Shown here piece by piece: positions 33,989 to 42,522 of a DNA stretch of 64,000 bases (position 1 is its first letter; each line of letters starts with the position of its first letter). The notes beneath the pieces were generated by a model. That model saw only the letters and a program-made list of their open reading frames with translations, was not told the origin of the DNA and made no database searches. Both the position numbers and the translations under genes were made by a program. Source of the stretch: Planctomycetota bacterium (GTDB taxonomy: Bacteria > Planctomycetota > UBA8742 > UBA2392); assembly GCA_019636195.1 (NCBI GenBank), contig JAHBYA010000014.1, positions 1 through 64,000 on the forward strand, read 5' to 3'.

Positions 33989-35209
33989 TTACTCGGGCGC
34001 CTTGTCCTGGGCCCGCCACGGCCGGCGCGACGCGTCCACACGCCGGGCCGCCAGCTCGCAGTAGCGCTTGATGGTGGTAAATCGGCGTTCGCCGGTCAGC
34101 GGCGTGAAGGTGTCATCGACCAGCGTCATCAGCATGGCAAAGTCGCTGGCCTCCATGCTGTCTTCAAGCGCGCGCAGGGCCGCGCCATGCTCGCCAAGCT
34201 TGACCATTATGCGCGCGCGCAGAAAGTGCGCCTGGCTTGTCGAAACGCCGTCGGCGCCCAGGTGCCGGACCTGCTCGTCGATGCGGGCCAGCGCCTGCGC
34301 GTGCTCGTCCAGCGCGGCGACCTGCAACGAGGCGATCTGGATGTGCTGGCGCGCAATGTGGTCGGTGTTGCCCCAGCGCAGGCTGCCCTCAAGTTCGGTC
34401 ACGAACTGGTCGTACAGGGCGGTGTTGCCGTTGCGCGCGAACGCGATTGCAAGCTCCATTGTGACCGCCGAGCGCTGGCCGTAGTAGTAATAGTAGTACT
34501 CGTCGCTGCCGACGGTCGCGATGTCGGCAAACTCACGCAGCAGGCGCTCGGGCATGCTGTGCGCCAGCGCCGCGACGGCAAGCCCGCAGTTGTCCAGCAC
34601 CGCGCGCGGCGCCGACTGCTGCGCGCCATACCAGTAGCGCATGCCGGCAATGTCGTCGCGGATTTCGCCGCGTGCGTCGCGCAGCATCTTTAGCATCAGC
34701 TCGTCCAGCGGCTCTTGCACCGAGTACAGCTCGGCGAAGCGGTCCTTGTAATGCAGCCGAAACGGGTTGATCGCCATGTCGCGCCGCCCGCACCGGAAAA
34801 TGTGGTCGCGCAGCAACTGCTCAACGGCCTGCTTTCGCGATTCGCGATCAACCTGTGTGTCATTCAGCGCGCGCAGCGCCTCCAGCGCCGCGCTGCCCTG
34901 CTGGCGCAGCGCGTCCATGGCGGCGGCGGCGACGGCGGGGTCAATGTGGCCGACGTACCTCACTATCAGCGGCAGGTCATCGGTGGACTTGCGGCGGCCC
35001 ACGAAGTTCAGGGCGCGGATCAGCGCGGGCGCGGGCCCGCCCTGTTCAAGGCGCTGCCGAAATGCCGCCAGCAGTTCCTCGGGCGTAAGCTCAGCTTCCA
35101 GCGCGGCGCGTTCGGCGGCGCTGGGAGCATCCATCTCACGGTTTTGGGCTGGCAGTTCAGTTGCCGCGCTTGAAAACATCAAGCACAGCAGGAGGAGCCA
35201 CGTCTTCAA
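33989..35209 (-). CDS. Secreted HEAT/helical-repeat protein
   Basis: The 406-residue protein begins with TTG at 35209. This gives a complete signal peptide (MKTWLLLLCLMFSSAATELPAQ), whereas the only inner ATG (35179) would cut the hydrophobic core. HEAT-like pairs such as LPLIVRYVGHIDPAVAAAAMDAL follow, then TPR-like repeats (GALIDEQVRHLG-type helices, AHFLRARIMVKLGEHGAAL). A striking run of six tyrosines (DEYYYYYYGQ) sits in the middle. It overlaps the previous gene by 53 bases and is followed by the vWA gene, so it belongs to the 36596-30477 operon. No enzyme motif is seen. Confidence 0.7.
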   Translation of the reverse strand: MKTWLLLLCLMFSSAATELPAQNREMDAPSAAERAALEAELTPEELLAAFRQRLEQGGPAPALIRALNFVGRRKSTDDLPLIVRYVGHIDPAVAAAAMDALRQQGSAALEALRALNDTQVDRESRKQAVEQLLRDHIFRCGRRDMAINPFRLHYKDRFAELYSVQEPLDELMLKMLRDARGEIRDDIAGMRYWYGAQQSAPRAVLDNCGLAVAALAHSMPERLLREFADIATVGSDEYYYYYYGQRSAVTMELAIAFARNGNTALYDQFVTELEGSLRWGNTDHIARQHIQIASLQVAALDEHAQALARIDEQVRHLGADGVSTSQAHFLRARIMVKLGEHGAALRALEDSMEASDFAMLMTLVDDTFTPLTGERRFTTIKRYCELAARRVDASRRPWRAQDKAPE

Positions 35210-36596
35210 ACCAGACCGCGAACTCAGGGGCGCGGCGCACGTGCGTGAGGTCGCCGTCTTCCAGCATCCAAGTGAAGTCCCGGTAGCCATATTCCACCGC
35301 CGCCTTCAGGCTTTCCACGGCGCGCATGGTCTTCAACTGCAGGCCCTGCGCGCAAGCCAGATTATAGTAGGCGGCGGCCAGGTACGAAACCAGCGTGTTG
35401 CGTGAACGCGGATTACTTTCGCGCAGCAGCGCGGTCGTGTTTTCGATTGCGGCCAGGTACTCGCGCTCGGCGGCGGCTGTGTCGCCGCTGCGCAGCAGCA
35501 GTTGCGCGATTTCGTTTTGCGCGATCAGGTCGGGCCGCGGCGCGTTGCGGGCGTTGACGTGGGCGGGCGACTCCTGGGCGCGCTGCACATGGCGGCGCAG
35601 GCCGTCGATGCGGGCATTCAACAGCTCCGGAAGGTCAAAGCGCGCCAGGGCAACCTCAAGTTCGGACTTCATCCCGTCGGCGTTGATCGACGAACGCAAC
35701 GCCGGGGCGGCGCTGAAGTCGCTGATGGCACGGTGCGCCTCAAGCAGGCGCGGCGCGACCACGTCCGGCGCGTCGGTGTAAGACAGCGCACGCACCGCGT
35801 TGGCGCGCAGGTCACACAGCACCGACAGCGCCGACTGCAGGCGCGCCATGCTGTAGTTGCCAAGCTGCCGCGTCACTTCGTCGCTCAGCTCGCCCTGCGC
35901 AAAGTAGCCGACGGCGCTGCGAAAGGCCGGTGCGGCGTCGGTCAGCAGGCGCCACTGGTTGCTGAACATCCGCGCGGGATCAATCCCCTGGTCAACGCGC
36001 TGTTGCGCAGCCAGATGCAGCGGTTCACGGAAGTCGCTGTGCGAGAACAGCAGGTTCAGCAGTTCGCGATCCAGCGCCCCTGAGTCACGGCGCCGCAATT
36101 CGTCAAACTGGCCGAAGTACTTGCCCGGCTTCAGGTACGCGTCCAGCAGCACCCTGGCAATGTCGCGCCGCAGGCGCAGCAGTTGAAACGCATGCCATTC
36201 ATCCTGCTGCTCTTCCTCCAGCAGCGAGGTGTCCACGTTCAACTGCCCAGCCGGCAGGGCCAGCAGATAGTCGCGAGCGCTGAGGCTGACGCGGGTGTCG
36301 GCCTCGGTCAGTGCGCCGGCGGCCGCCTGTACCAGCGCGCCATCGTTGCGCTTGACGGCGGCATGGAACAACCCGGCGCGTTCAAGGTTGGTCGCGAACT
36401 TGTAGGCCACGCGCAAGTCTGCGCTGATGTCGCCGGGCCATGCGGCAATGCGGTTGATGGCTTCGGCGCGTTCAGCGGCTGCGGGCGCGGACAACTGATC
36501 CACGGTGCGCGCAAAGTTGCGGTTTTGTGCAGCGAGGGACGCGGCGAACAGCAGGCACAAAGGGAGTGTCAGTAACGTTGGGGAGAAATATGACAT
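35157..36596 (-). CDS. Secreted HEAT/TPR repeat protein, first gene of the vWA operon
   Basis: The 479-residue protein has a signal peptide (MSYFSPTLLTLPLCLLFAASLAAQ) and an excellent ribosome site (GGAGG). The helical body is followed by C-terminal TPR-type repeats, including AYYNLACAQGLQLKTMRAVE, and a terminal DLTHVRRAPEFAVWF, the end motif common in planctomycete TPR proteins. A Glu-rich patch (LLEEEQQDEWH) is seen mid-protein. It heads a four-gene unit with a second secreted repeat protein, the vWA protein and a lipoprotein. The unit may build or control an envelope complex, which is an inference. Confidence 0.78.
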   Translation of the reverse strand: MSYFSPTLLTLPLCLLFAASLAAQNRNFARTVDQLSAPAAAERAEAINRIAAWPGDISADLRVAYKFATNLERAGLFHAAVKRNDGALVQAAAGALTEADTRVSLSARDYLLALPAGQLNVDTSLLEEEQQDEWHAFQLLRLRRDIARVLLDAYLKPGKYFGQFDELRRRDSGALDRELLNLLFSHSDFREPLHLAAQQRVDQGIDPARMFSNQWRLLTDAAPAFRSAVGYFAQGELSDEVTRQLGNYSMARLQSALSVLCDLRANAVRALSYTDAPDVVAPRLLEAHRAISDFSAAPALRSSINADGMKSELEVALARFDLPELLNARIDGLRRHVQRAQESPAHVNARNAPRPDLIAQNEIAQLLLRSGDTAAAEREYLAAIENTTALLRESNPRSRNTLVSYLAAAYYNLACAQGLQLKTMRAVESLKAAVEYGYRDFTWMLEDGDLTHVRRAPEFAVWFEDVAPPAVLDVFKRGN

Positions 36597-36987
36597 TGTG
36601 CTACCTCCTGCACCCCCGGATGTGACCCGGGGTACGGCTCCCCTAGCCTAATAATGAGGCCTGAGGGCCCACGATTCCAGCAAAATCCTGATTTCAAGCG
36701 GGTTTCAGCGGATCGTGTCGATGGAAGCAGCTAGTCTGGCTAGTCTGAAGCCGTGTATCATTGCAATGTGCAGTCGGGCAATTTCAGCCTTTTTACAGTC
36801 GGCACTTCTGCCGGTGTTCTTTGAGACAATTCAGAATAAATCCCGCTTCGATAACTTCAAACTGCCCACACACTGATTTGTTCAGTCTTGCCTGCGACGC
36901 AGTTTCGCAACGTCTCATTCTTTGACCAGTTGCGTCTTTCGCAAAAGTCCGCGACCACCGGCGGCCGAAAAGGTGCCGGGAGAGTCC
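36597..36987. other. Divergent promoter region between the vWA operon and ftsW
   Basis: About 390 bases lie between two divergent operons. Part near the vWA operon holds an imperfect CCCCGG...CCGGGG hairpin (36613-36633) and GAGGCCTGAGGGCCC. AT-rich parts around 36750-36880 may hold the ftsW promoter. No open frame or RNA motif is recognised, and no promoter is certain. Confidence 0.35.
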
Positions 36988-38187
36988 GTGTCGCACAACT
37001 TGCGCAACGCTTACCTGCTGAATCTGCTGGCTCTGGTCGGCATCGGCGTCGTCATGGTCTTTTCCAGCAGCGCGATCCGCGTTGTGCCCGGCGCCGAGAT
37101 TGACCCCTTCGTCTTCATCAAGCGGCACCTGTTGTTCGTCGGCGCAGGCCTGGCCGCCATGGCGATGATTGCCCGCATCGACCACAACACCTGGCTGCGA
37201 TTTGCCAAGCCGTTGTGGATGCTGGGGCTGGTGCTGCTGGTGCTGACGCTGCTGCCCGGTGTGGGCACCGAATACAACGGTGCCCGCCGCTGGATCCGCT
37301 TTGGGGGGTTCGGCTTCCAGCCCAGCGACATGGCCAAGTTCACGCTGCTGCTGGCGGCGGCGGCCTACGCGACGTTGCGGCGCAAAGAGCTGGGCAGCTT
37401 CCGGCGCGGCTTTTTGCCGGCGTGCGCGTTTGTCGGCATCTACTGCGTGCTGGTGATGGCACAGCCGGACTTCGGCACCAGCCTGTTCCTGGCGTTCAGC
37501 AGTTTTCTGGTGCTGATTGCGGGGGGCCTGCGGCTGAAACACCTTGGCGTGGTGCTGCTGGTGCTGCTGCCGATTGCCAGCGTTGTCATGTACAGCAAGT
37601 TCGACCACATCCAGTCGCGGATCATGGTGTTCCTGGACCCGGCAGCGGACCCGCGCGGCAAGGGCCACCAGGTCAAGCAGTCGTTGATTGCCATCGGCAG
37701 CGGCGGCATGGAAGGGCAGGGTTTGGGCAACAGCATGCAGAAGCTGTACTACCTGCCCGAGCAGGAAACGGACTTCATATTCGCCGTGCTGGCCGAAGAG
37801 ACGGGCTTTGTCGGCAGCGCGATCACGCTGGCGCTGTTCATTTCGTTGATGCTGCTGGGCATGCGCATCGCGCGCCGCTCGCCGAACCGCTTTGGCAGCC
37901 TTGTGGCGCTGGGCGTGACGGGCGCCGTGGGATTGCAGGCGGCGATTAATGTAGCGGTCGTGACCGCCAGTGTGCCGACCAAGGGGATCGGCTTGCCGTT
38001 CATCAGCTTCGGCGGCAGCAGTTGCTTCTTCTACCTGTGCGCATGCGGCGTGGTACTGAGCGTGGCGCGCAAGTGCGTCAGTGAACAGGAAGCGTTTACG
38101 CTGCTGCAACAGGAGATAGCGGGCGAAAGGCTGGCGGAAAGCGTAAGGCAAAGCGCCCGCGCCCGCCGCATCGTTGCAGCGTCGTAG
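36988..38187 (+). CDS. ftsW: Cell division lipid II polymerase FtsW
   Basis: The 399-residue SEDS-family membrane glycosyltransferase polymerises lipid II at the division septum. Ten membrane helices and the SEDS motifs are present: VGIGVVMVFSSSAIR, QPSDMAKFTLLL, AQPDFGTSLFLAF, and PTKGIGLPFISFGGSS, which favours FtsW over RodA. GTG at 36988 was chosen as start, with GGGAGAG a few bases upstream and the first helix 8 residues in. The longer ATG frame at 36922 lacks support. It leads a shortened dcw cluster (ftsW, murG, murC, murB). The stop codon overlaps an inverted repeat element. Confidence 0.92.
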   Translation: MSHNLRNAYLLNLLALVGIGVVMVFSSSAIRVVPGAEIDPFVFIKRHLLFVGAGLAAMAMIARIDHNTWLRFAKPLWMLGLVLLVLTLLPGVGTEYNGARRWIRFGGFGFQPSDMAKFTLLLAAAAYATLRRKELGSFRRGFLPACAFVGIYCVLVMAQPDFGTSLFLAFSSFLVLIAGGLRLKHLGVVLLVLLPIASVVMYSKFDHIQSRIMVFLDPAADPRGKGHQVKQSLIAIGSGGMEGQGLGNSMQKLYYLPEQETDFIFAVLAEETGFVGSAITLALFISLMLLGMRIARRSPNRFGSLVALGVTGAVGLQAAINVAVVTASVPTKGIGLPFISFGGSSCFFYLCACGVVLSVARKCVSEQEAFTLLQQEIAGERLAESVRQSARARRIVAAS

Positions 38188-38304
38188 CGCGAAGAAACGA
38201 AGGAGCGACGACGGCAAAGGCGGGCAGTTATGAAGGCGGGTTCCACCGGGCTGTGTGAGGGAAGTTCGAGCTTGGCAAGGACTGGCGCTCTCCGTTCCTT
38301 CGCG
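38185..38304. repeat. Inverted repeat element after ftsW (CGCGAAG family)
   Basis: CGCGAAGAAACGAAGGAGCG after the stop codon pairs with CGCTCTCCGTTCCTTCGCG at 38286-38304 (one gap and two mismatches), around about 80 bases. The first arm overlaps the TAG of ftsW. A related pair with the same CGCGAAG core is found after murC. Confidence 0.75.
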
Positions 38305-38388
38305 TGATGCAGTTTGAAATACCTTTCCCGGGGTTGGTGGAGGGGTGGCTGTGTTGACCGGCCCTTCTGACGCCTCGTAGTCGGTGCT

Positions 38389-38430
38389 AGCGGGTACGCG
38401 ATGCTACGTCCGTTCGTCGGCGTACCCGCT
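38389..38430. repeat. 11-base inverted repeat before murG
   Basis: AGCGGGTACGC at 38389-38399 pairs perfectly with GCGTACCCGCT at 38420-38430 around 20 bases. It ends about nine bases before the ribosome site of murG. It may be another intergenic palindrome or a hairpin that affects murG translation. Confidence 0.6.
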
Positions 38431-38448
38431 GCGCCAGTAGGGAGCACC

Positions 38449-39576
38449 ATGACACGCATCGTGATAGCAGGCGGCGGCACCGGCGGGCACATTGCCCCCG
38501 CAATCGCGCTGGCCGACGAGTTTGCTTCGCGCTTCGGGCGCGACAGCGTGCACTTCTTGTGCGGCGGCAATGAGCTTGAGCGCAGCATGCTGGGCAACGC
38601 CGGCTACCAGTTCACGCCGCTGCCCGTGTCACGCCCGCGCGGCACATTGCGCAGCAAAGCCACCACCGTCATAACAACCGCGCTGGCTGTTCCGGCGGCG
38701 CGCAGGCAGCTCAAAGACTTCGGCGCCGACGCGCTGGCTTGCGTGGGCGGCTACGCCAGCCTGCCGGGCGCGATGGCGGCCAGCCTGCTGCGGCTGCCCG
38801 TTTTCCTGCTTGAAAGCAACGCGGTGCCCGGCAAGGTCACGCGCACGGTCGCGCGATTTGCGCGCGTGTGCTTTGCCCACATGCCGCTGACGCGCCCGCT
38901 GGATTGCCCGGTTGAAGTGCTTGGAAACCCCGTGCGCAGCGCGTTTCTTGAACCCGTGGGCAAAGACCAGGCCCGCCGCGCGCTGGGCCTGCGCCCGGAC
39001 TTGCCCACCCTGCTGGTCATGGGCGGCAGCCAGGGTGCGCAGGCGATCAACGACTCAGCCATTGCCGGCGCGCCGCTGCTGGCGGGCCTGAGGCTGCAGG
39101 TGCTGCACCTGACCGGGCAAGCCGACCTTGAGCGCGCCTCGGCGGCATGGCGTGCCAGCGGCCTGCGCCACCGTGTGGCCCCGTTTACGCACAACACCGC
39201 CACCTGGTTTCGCGCCGCAGACCTTGCGCTTACCCGCAGCGGCGCGGGCACAATCAGCGAACTGCTGGCCCTTGCTGTGCCGATGATTCTGGTGCCTTAC
39301 CCAGCCGCCGCCGACGACCACCAGCGCCTAAACGCGCAGTGGGTGGCAAGCCACGGCGCCGGTGTGCTGGTGCCGCAGGCGGACCTGTCGCCCGACAGAA
39401 TTCTTGAGTTGACGCAAACCTTGTTGCTGTCAGAGGGTGCGTTGTCTGCCGCAACGGCAGCCGCCGAAAGCCTTGCTGTACGGGGCGCGGCGGGCGACAT
39501 CGCCGACGCCATGCTGGCCGGAATTGCCGCAAGCGGAGGCGCCCCGGTTGTCGATTCAAGGAAACGCGCTGCCTGA
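38449..39576 (+). CDS. murG: UDP-GlcNAc:lipid I N-acetylglucosaminyltransferase MurG
   Basis: The 375-residue membrane-associated GT-B enzyme adds N-acetylglucosamine to lipid I to make lipid II. MurG signatures are visible: GGGTGGHIAPAIALADE at the N-terminus, the hinge GGSQGAQAIND and the donor site RSGAGTISELLALAVPMILV. The start at 38449 has GGGAG five bases away. The frame's 16 extra residues lie inside the inverted repeat. It stands second in the cluster ftsW-murG-murC-murB and 27 bases before murC, so it is probably co-transcribed with the latter. Confidence 0.95.
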   Translation: MTRIVIAGGGTGGHIAPAIALADEFASRFGRDSVHFLCGGNELERSMLGNAGYQFTPLPVSRPRGTLRSKATTVITTALAVPAARRQLKDFGADALACVGGYASLPGAMAASLLRLPVFLLESNAVPGKVTRTVARFARVCFAHMPLTRPLDCPVEVLGNPVRSAFLEPVGKDQARRALGLRPDLPTLLVMGGSQGAQAINDSAIAGAPLLAGLRLQVLHLTGQADLERASAAWRASGLRHRVAPFTHNTATWFRAADLALTRSGAGTISELLALAVPMILVPYPAAADDHQRLNAQWVASHGAGVLVPQADLSPDRILELTQTLLLSEGALSAATAAAESLAVRGAAGDIADAMLAGIAASGGAPVVDSRKRAA

Positions 39577-39603
39577 AGCTCGGTGGCGCCGGAGGCGACT
39601 ACC

Positions 39604-41037
39604 GTGAAACTCAGCTCGATTCGCGCGGCACACTTCATCGGCATCGGCGGCGCCGGGGTCAGCGGCCTTGCGCGCATTGCCCTGCAGTCCGGCGTGCGTG
39701 TCAGCGGCAGCGATCTTGCAGGCAACGAGACGACCACCGAGTTGATGAAGGCCGGCGCGTGCGTCAACATCGGCCATCATCGCGACCACATACCGCAGGA
39801 CTGTTCGCTGGTGATTGCCAGCGCGGCGATCAAGCCGGACAACCCCGAGCACCGCGAAGCCACGCGCCGCGGCCTGAAACTGCTGAAGTACAGCGAGGCC
39901 CTGGGCGAAATCACGCGTCACACCACCAACCTGTGCGTTGCCGGTACTCACGGCAAGACCAGCACGACCGCGATGCTGGCGCAGATCCTGCACGAGGGCG
40001 GCAAGCAGCCGGGCTGGCTGGTCGGCGGCGAACCCGCGAGCCTGCCGGCGGCGAGTGCCGCGGGCAGCGGGTTGAACTTCGTCATCGAAAGCTGCGAGTA
40101 CGACCGCAGTTTCATGCGCCTGAGCCCGGGCGTAATCGTGCTGAACAACATTGAACTTGACCACATGGACGTGTACGGCGACCTGGACGGCGTAACGCAG
40201 GGCTTTATCGAGTTTGCGCGCAAACTGCCCGAGCGCGGCGTGCTGTTCTACAACGCCGACGACGAACGCTGCCGCGAAGTCGCGCGGCGCGCGCCCTGCC
40301 AGGCCATCGGCTTCGGGCAGGGGCCGGGGGCGGTGTGGCGCCTGCATAATCTTGACGCGTCCAGCGGCTTCGCCCGCGCCGAGGTTACCTGCCGCGGCAT
40401 GCGCGTCGGCAACCTGATCCTTGAAGTGCCCGGCGAGGTCAACGCCTATAACGCGCTGGGCGCGCTGGCGGCGGCCAACTGGGCGGGCGTGCCGGTGACC
40501 CGCGGGCTGGCGGCACTGCGCAACTACGGCGGCGTGAAGCGGCGCTTTGAAATTGTGGGCAGCGTCGGCGGCGTGCCGCTGGTGGACGACTACGCCCACC
40601 ACCCGACGGCTGTGAAGCAACTGGTTGAAACCGCGCGTAACACATTCGCGCAGCGGCGCGTGGTGGCGATCTTTCAGGCGCACCAGTACCAGCGCCTGCT
40701 GACCTTCATGCCCGATTTCACGGACTGCCTGTCCAAGGCCGACCGGGTGCTGATCGCGCGTACCTACGCGGCAAGAGAGAGCGGCGTCCAGCCCGGGGAG
40801 CCTGAGGAGCGGTTGGCGCGCAGCCTGCGGCAACTGGGGGTTGAAGCCATGGCCTACGGCGACTTTTCGAGCATTGTTGCGGACCTGTCGATGAAACTGG
40901 CGCCGCGCGATGTCGCGCTGTTCATCGGCGCCGGCGACATCAACCAGGTTGCGTTCGAGCTGCTGGCGCGCAAGGAGTTTATCAGCGCAAGACTGCGCGC
41001 GATTCAGCCCATGTTCAGCGCCGCCCCCGCGGCCTGA
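39604..41037 (+). CDS. murC: UDP-N-acetylmuramate-L-alanine ligase MurC
   Basis: The 477-residue ATP-dependent ligase adds L-alanine to UDP-MurNAc. The Rossmann start HFIGIGGAGVSGLARIAL, the Mur ligase P-loop GTHGKTSTTAML, NIELDHMDVYG and the C-terminal DDYAHHPTAVKQL and FQAHQYQRL motifs are all present. GTG at 39604 was chosen: GGAGG lies nine bases before, and the protein starts MKLSSIRAAHFIG as in the family. A frame from 39583 has no support. Gene order and spacing to murG fit a dcw operon. Confidence 0.95.
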   Translation: MKLSSIRAAHFIGIGGAGVSGLARIALQSGVRVSGSDLAGNETTTELMKAGACVNIGHHRDHIPQDCSLVIASAAIKPDNPEHREATRRGLKLLKYSEALGEITRHTTNLCVAGTHGKTSTTAMLAQILHEGGKQPGWLVGGEPASLPAASAAGSGLNFVIESCEYDRSFMRLSPGVIVLNNIELDHMDVYGDLDGVTQGFIEFARKLPERGVLFYNADDERCREVARRAPCQAIGFGQGPGAVWRLHNLDASSGFARAEVTCRGMRVGNLILEVPGEVNAYNALGALAAANWAGVPVTRGLAALRNYGGVKRRFEIVGSVGGVPLVDDYAHHPTAVKQLVETARNTFAQRRVVAIFQAHQYQRLLTFMPDFTDCLSKADRVLIARTYAARESGVQPGEPEERLARSLRQLGVEAMAYGDFSSIVADLSMKLAPRDVALFIGAGDINQVAFELLARKEFISARLRAIQPMFSAAPAA

Positions 41038-41045
41038 ACGGGTTT

Positions 41046-41155
41046 GAACGCGAAGGAACAAGGAAGCGAAGATGTTGGTCAAGCATGGGGCAACACGGCA
41101 CTGGCGGTTCAAATGCCGCTACGCGTTTCTTCGCTGCTTCGCTTCTTCGCGTTCG
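41046..41155. repeat. Inverted repeat element between murC and murB (CGCGAAG family)
   Basis: GAACGCGAAGGAACAAGGAA at 41046-41065 and beyond (GCGAAGA) pairs with TCTTCGCTGC...TTCTTCGCGTTC at 41127-41155. The arms match closely to the element after ftsW. It starts nine bases after the murC stop. A central part lies between the arms. Confidence 0.75.
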
Positions 41156-41175
41156 AGAGTGTGAAGGAAACAAAC

Positions 41176-42081
41176 ATGAGCATCCTTGCCTTTCCGCGGC
41201 GACTGCGTGACCGGGTACAGCCCGGTTTCCCGATGGCCAAGCTGACCACGCTGCGCATCGGCGGGCCCGCGCAGTATTTTGTTTCCGCAAACACGCTGCG
41301 CGATGTGGCTGACACCTGCGCCGCCGCGCGCGAGTGCGGGTTGCCGATGCACGTGATCGGCGGCGGCAGCAACCTGCTGGTGCACGACCGGGGCGTGGCC
41401 GGGATTGTCCTGAGCCTGCACGGCCTGAAGAAGATCCAGCCGTTCGGCGCCAAGGTTCACGTCCAGGCCGGCGCCAACCTGAGTGCGTTGATTGCCGCGT
41501 GCAACGGCGCGGGCATCGGCGGGCCGCAGAACCTGGCGGGCATCCCCGGCACGGTGGGCGGCGCGCTGGCCATGAACGCAGGCGGCCGCTACGGCGAAAT
41601 CGCCGACTATGTAGCCAGCGTGGTCTGGATTAATGAAGCAGGCGAGCTGCAGAGCCTGTACCGGGAAGAGATCGACTTCGGCTACCGCCACAGCAGCCTG
41701 CGCGGCGGCGTGGTGATTGAGGCCGTGCTGGAAGGCAAGCCCGGCGAGAAGTACGAACTGGTGGCTACGGCGCGGCGCATCATGCAGGAAAAGCTGGCTG
41801 CACAACCTTACTCGGAATTCAGTGCAGGATGCACCTTCAAAAATCCGAAAGGACAGAGTGCCGGCATGCTGGTGGACAAAGCCGGCTGTAAGGGGCTGTC
41901 GGTAGGCGGGGCAAAGGTAAGCGAGCGGCACGGGAACTTCATCGTGAACCGCGGCGACGCCAGCGCCACCGACATGCTTGAGCTGATGACGCAGGTGCAG
42001 CGCCGGGTACTTGAGACGTTCGGCGTTGAGCTGCAACCGGAAGTGCAGATCTGGCCGGGGCGGGTGCTGCCGGCCGCGTAA
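41176..42081 (+). CDS. murB: UDP-N-acetylenolpyruvoylglucosamine reductase MurB
   Basis: The 301-residue flavoprotein reduces UDP-GlcNAc-enolpyruvate to UDP-MurNAc with NADPH. FAD-binding segments LRIGGPAQYF, VIGGGSNLLV and NLAGIPGTVGGALAMNAGG and the catalytic region FSAGCTFKNP are present. The length and absence of an extra loop match the short type II MurB. The start at 41176 follows GAAGGAA, and the longer frame overlaps the inverted repeat. It closes the wall-synthesis set. No ddl, ftsQ, ftsA or ftsZ follows. Confidence 0.95.
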   Translation: MSILAFPRRLRDRVQPGFPMAKLTTLRIGGPAQYFVSANTLRDVADTCAAARECGLPMHVIGGGSNLLVHDRGVAGIVLSLHGLKKIQPFGAKVHVQAGANLSALIAACNGAGIGGPQNLAGIPGTVGGALAMNAGGRYGEIADYVASVVWINEAGELQSLYREEIDFGYRHSSLRGGVVIEAVLEGKPGEKYELVATARRIMQEKLAAQPYSEFSAGCTFKNPKGQSAGMLVDKAGCKGLSVGGAKVSERHGNFIVNRGDASATDMLELMTQVQRRVLETFGVELQPEVQIWPGRVLPAA

Positions 42082-42135
42082 TGACCCCACGGGCGCAAGC
42101 CCGCACCAATCGCCCCAAGGGCAAGGAACTGAATC

Positions 42136-42414
42136 ATGGATAAAGACGGCAAGGGAGTTTCGCTGGACGAGTTCATTTTCCGCAAGCTGCAGCCTGTGCG
42201 CATCCTGCAGGGCTACCTGACCAACGAGCTTGAACTGGCCGAGGGCGAGAGCATCCGCCTTTCGCGCATGGACCTGGACAACATCGTTTCGACCATCGAG
42301 ATCTTCCTCGAAGAGTACGACCGCGTCAGCGCATTCCGCGGCCGCAAGGGTGGCGAGCGCAAGAGCACCAAGTTCATCGACGCCAAGCAGCAGGCCATCA
42401 AGACCATCGCCTGA
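42136..42414 (+). CDS. Small conserved-looking hypothetical protein
   Basis: The 92-residue soluble protein has AAGGAA as ribosome site. It is acidic in the first half (LTNELELAEGESIRL) and basic in the second (FRGRKGGERKSTKF), with two helices. No family is recognised. It stands between murB and the PilZ-like gene on the same strand. An inverted repeat begins six bases after its stop. Coding bias matches its neighbours, so I regard it as a real gene. Confidence 0.6.
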   Translation: MDKDGKGVSLDEFIFRKLQPVRILQGYLTNELELAEGESIRLSRMDLDNIVSTIEIFLEEYDRVSAFRGRKGGERKSTKFIDAKQQAIKTIA

Positions 42415-42419
42415 TTGCA

Positions 42420-42510
42420 GGTTTCAGGTGTGAGGTTGCAGGCTTCAGGCGATTGCCTGTTGCCTGCAACCTGCACCGCAGCCTGAAACCCAACACCTGA
42501 AATCTCACCC
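42420..42510. repeat. Inverted repeat element (TTTCAGG/GCAGGC family)
   Basis: GGTTTCAGGTGTGAGGTTGC at 42420-42439, and GGCTTCAGGC after it, pair imperfectly with GCCTGCAACC at 42462-42471 and AACACCTGAAATC further on. Both arms contain a seven-base TTTCAGG or TTGCAGG unit in several copies. The element fills the gap between two small genes. Confidence 0.75.
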
Positions 42511-42522
42511 GCAGGTTCCGCC

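Noticed and set aside
39556..41112. 518-residue minus-strand frame opposite murC
   Set aside because: Antisense to an unmistakable Mur ligase.
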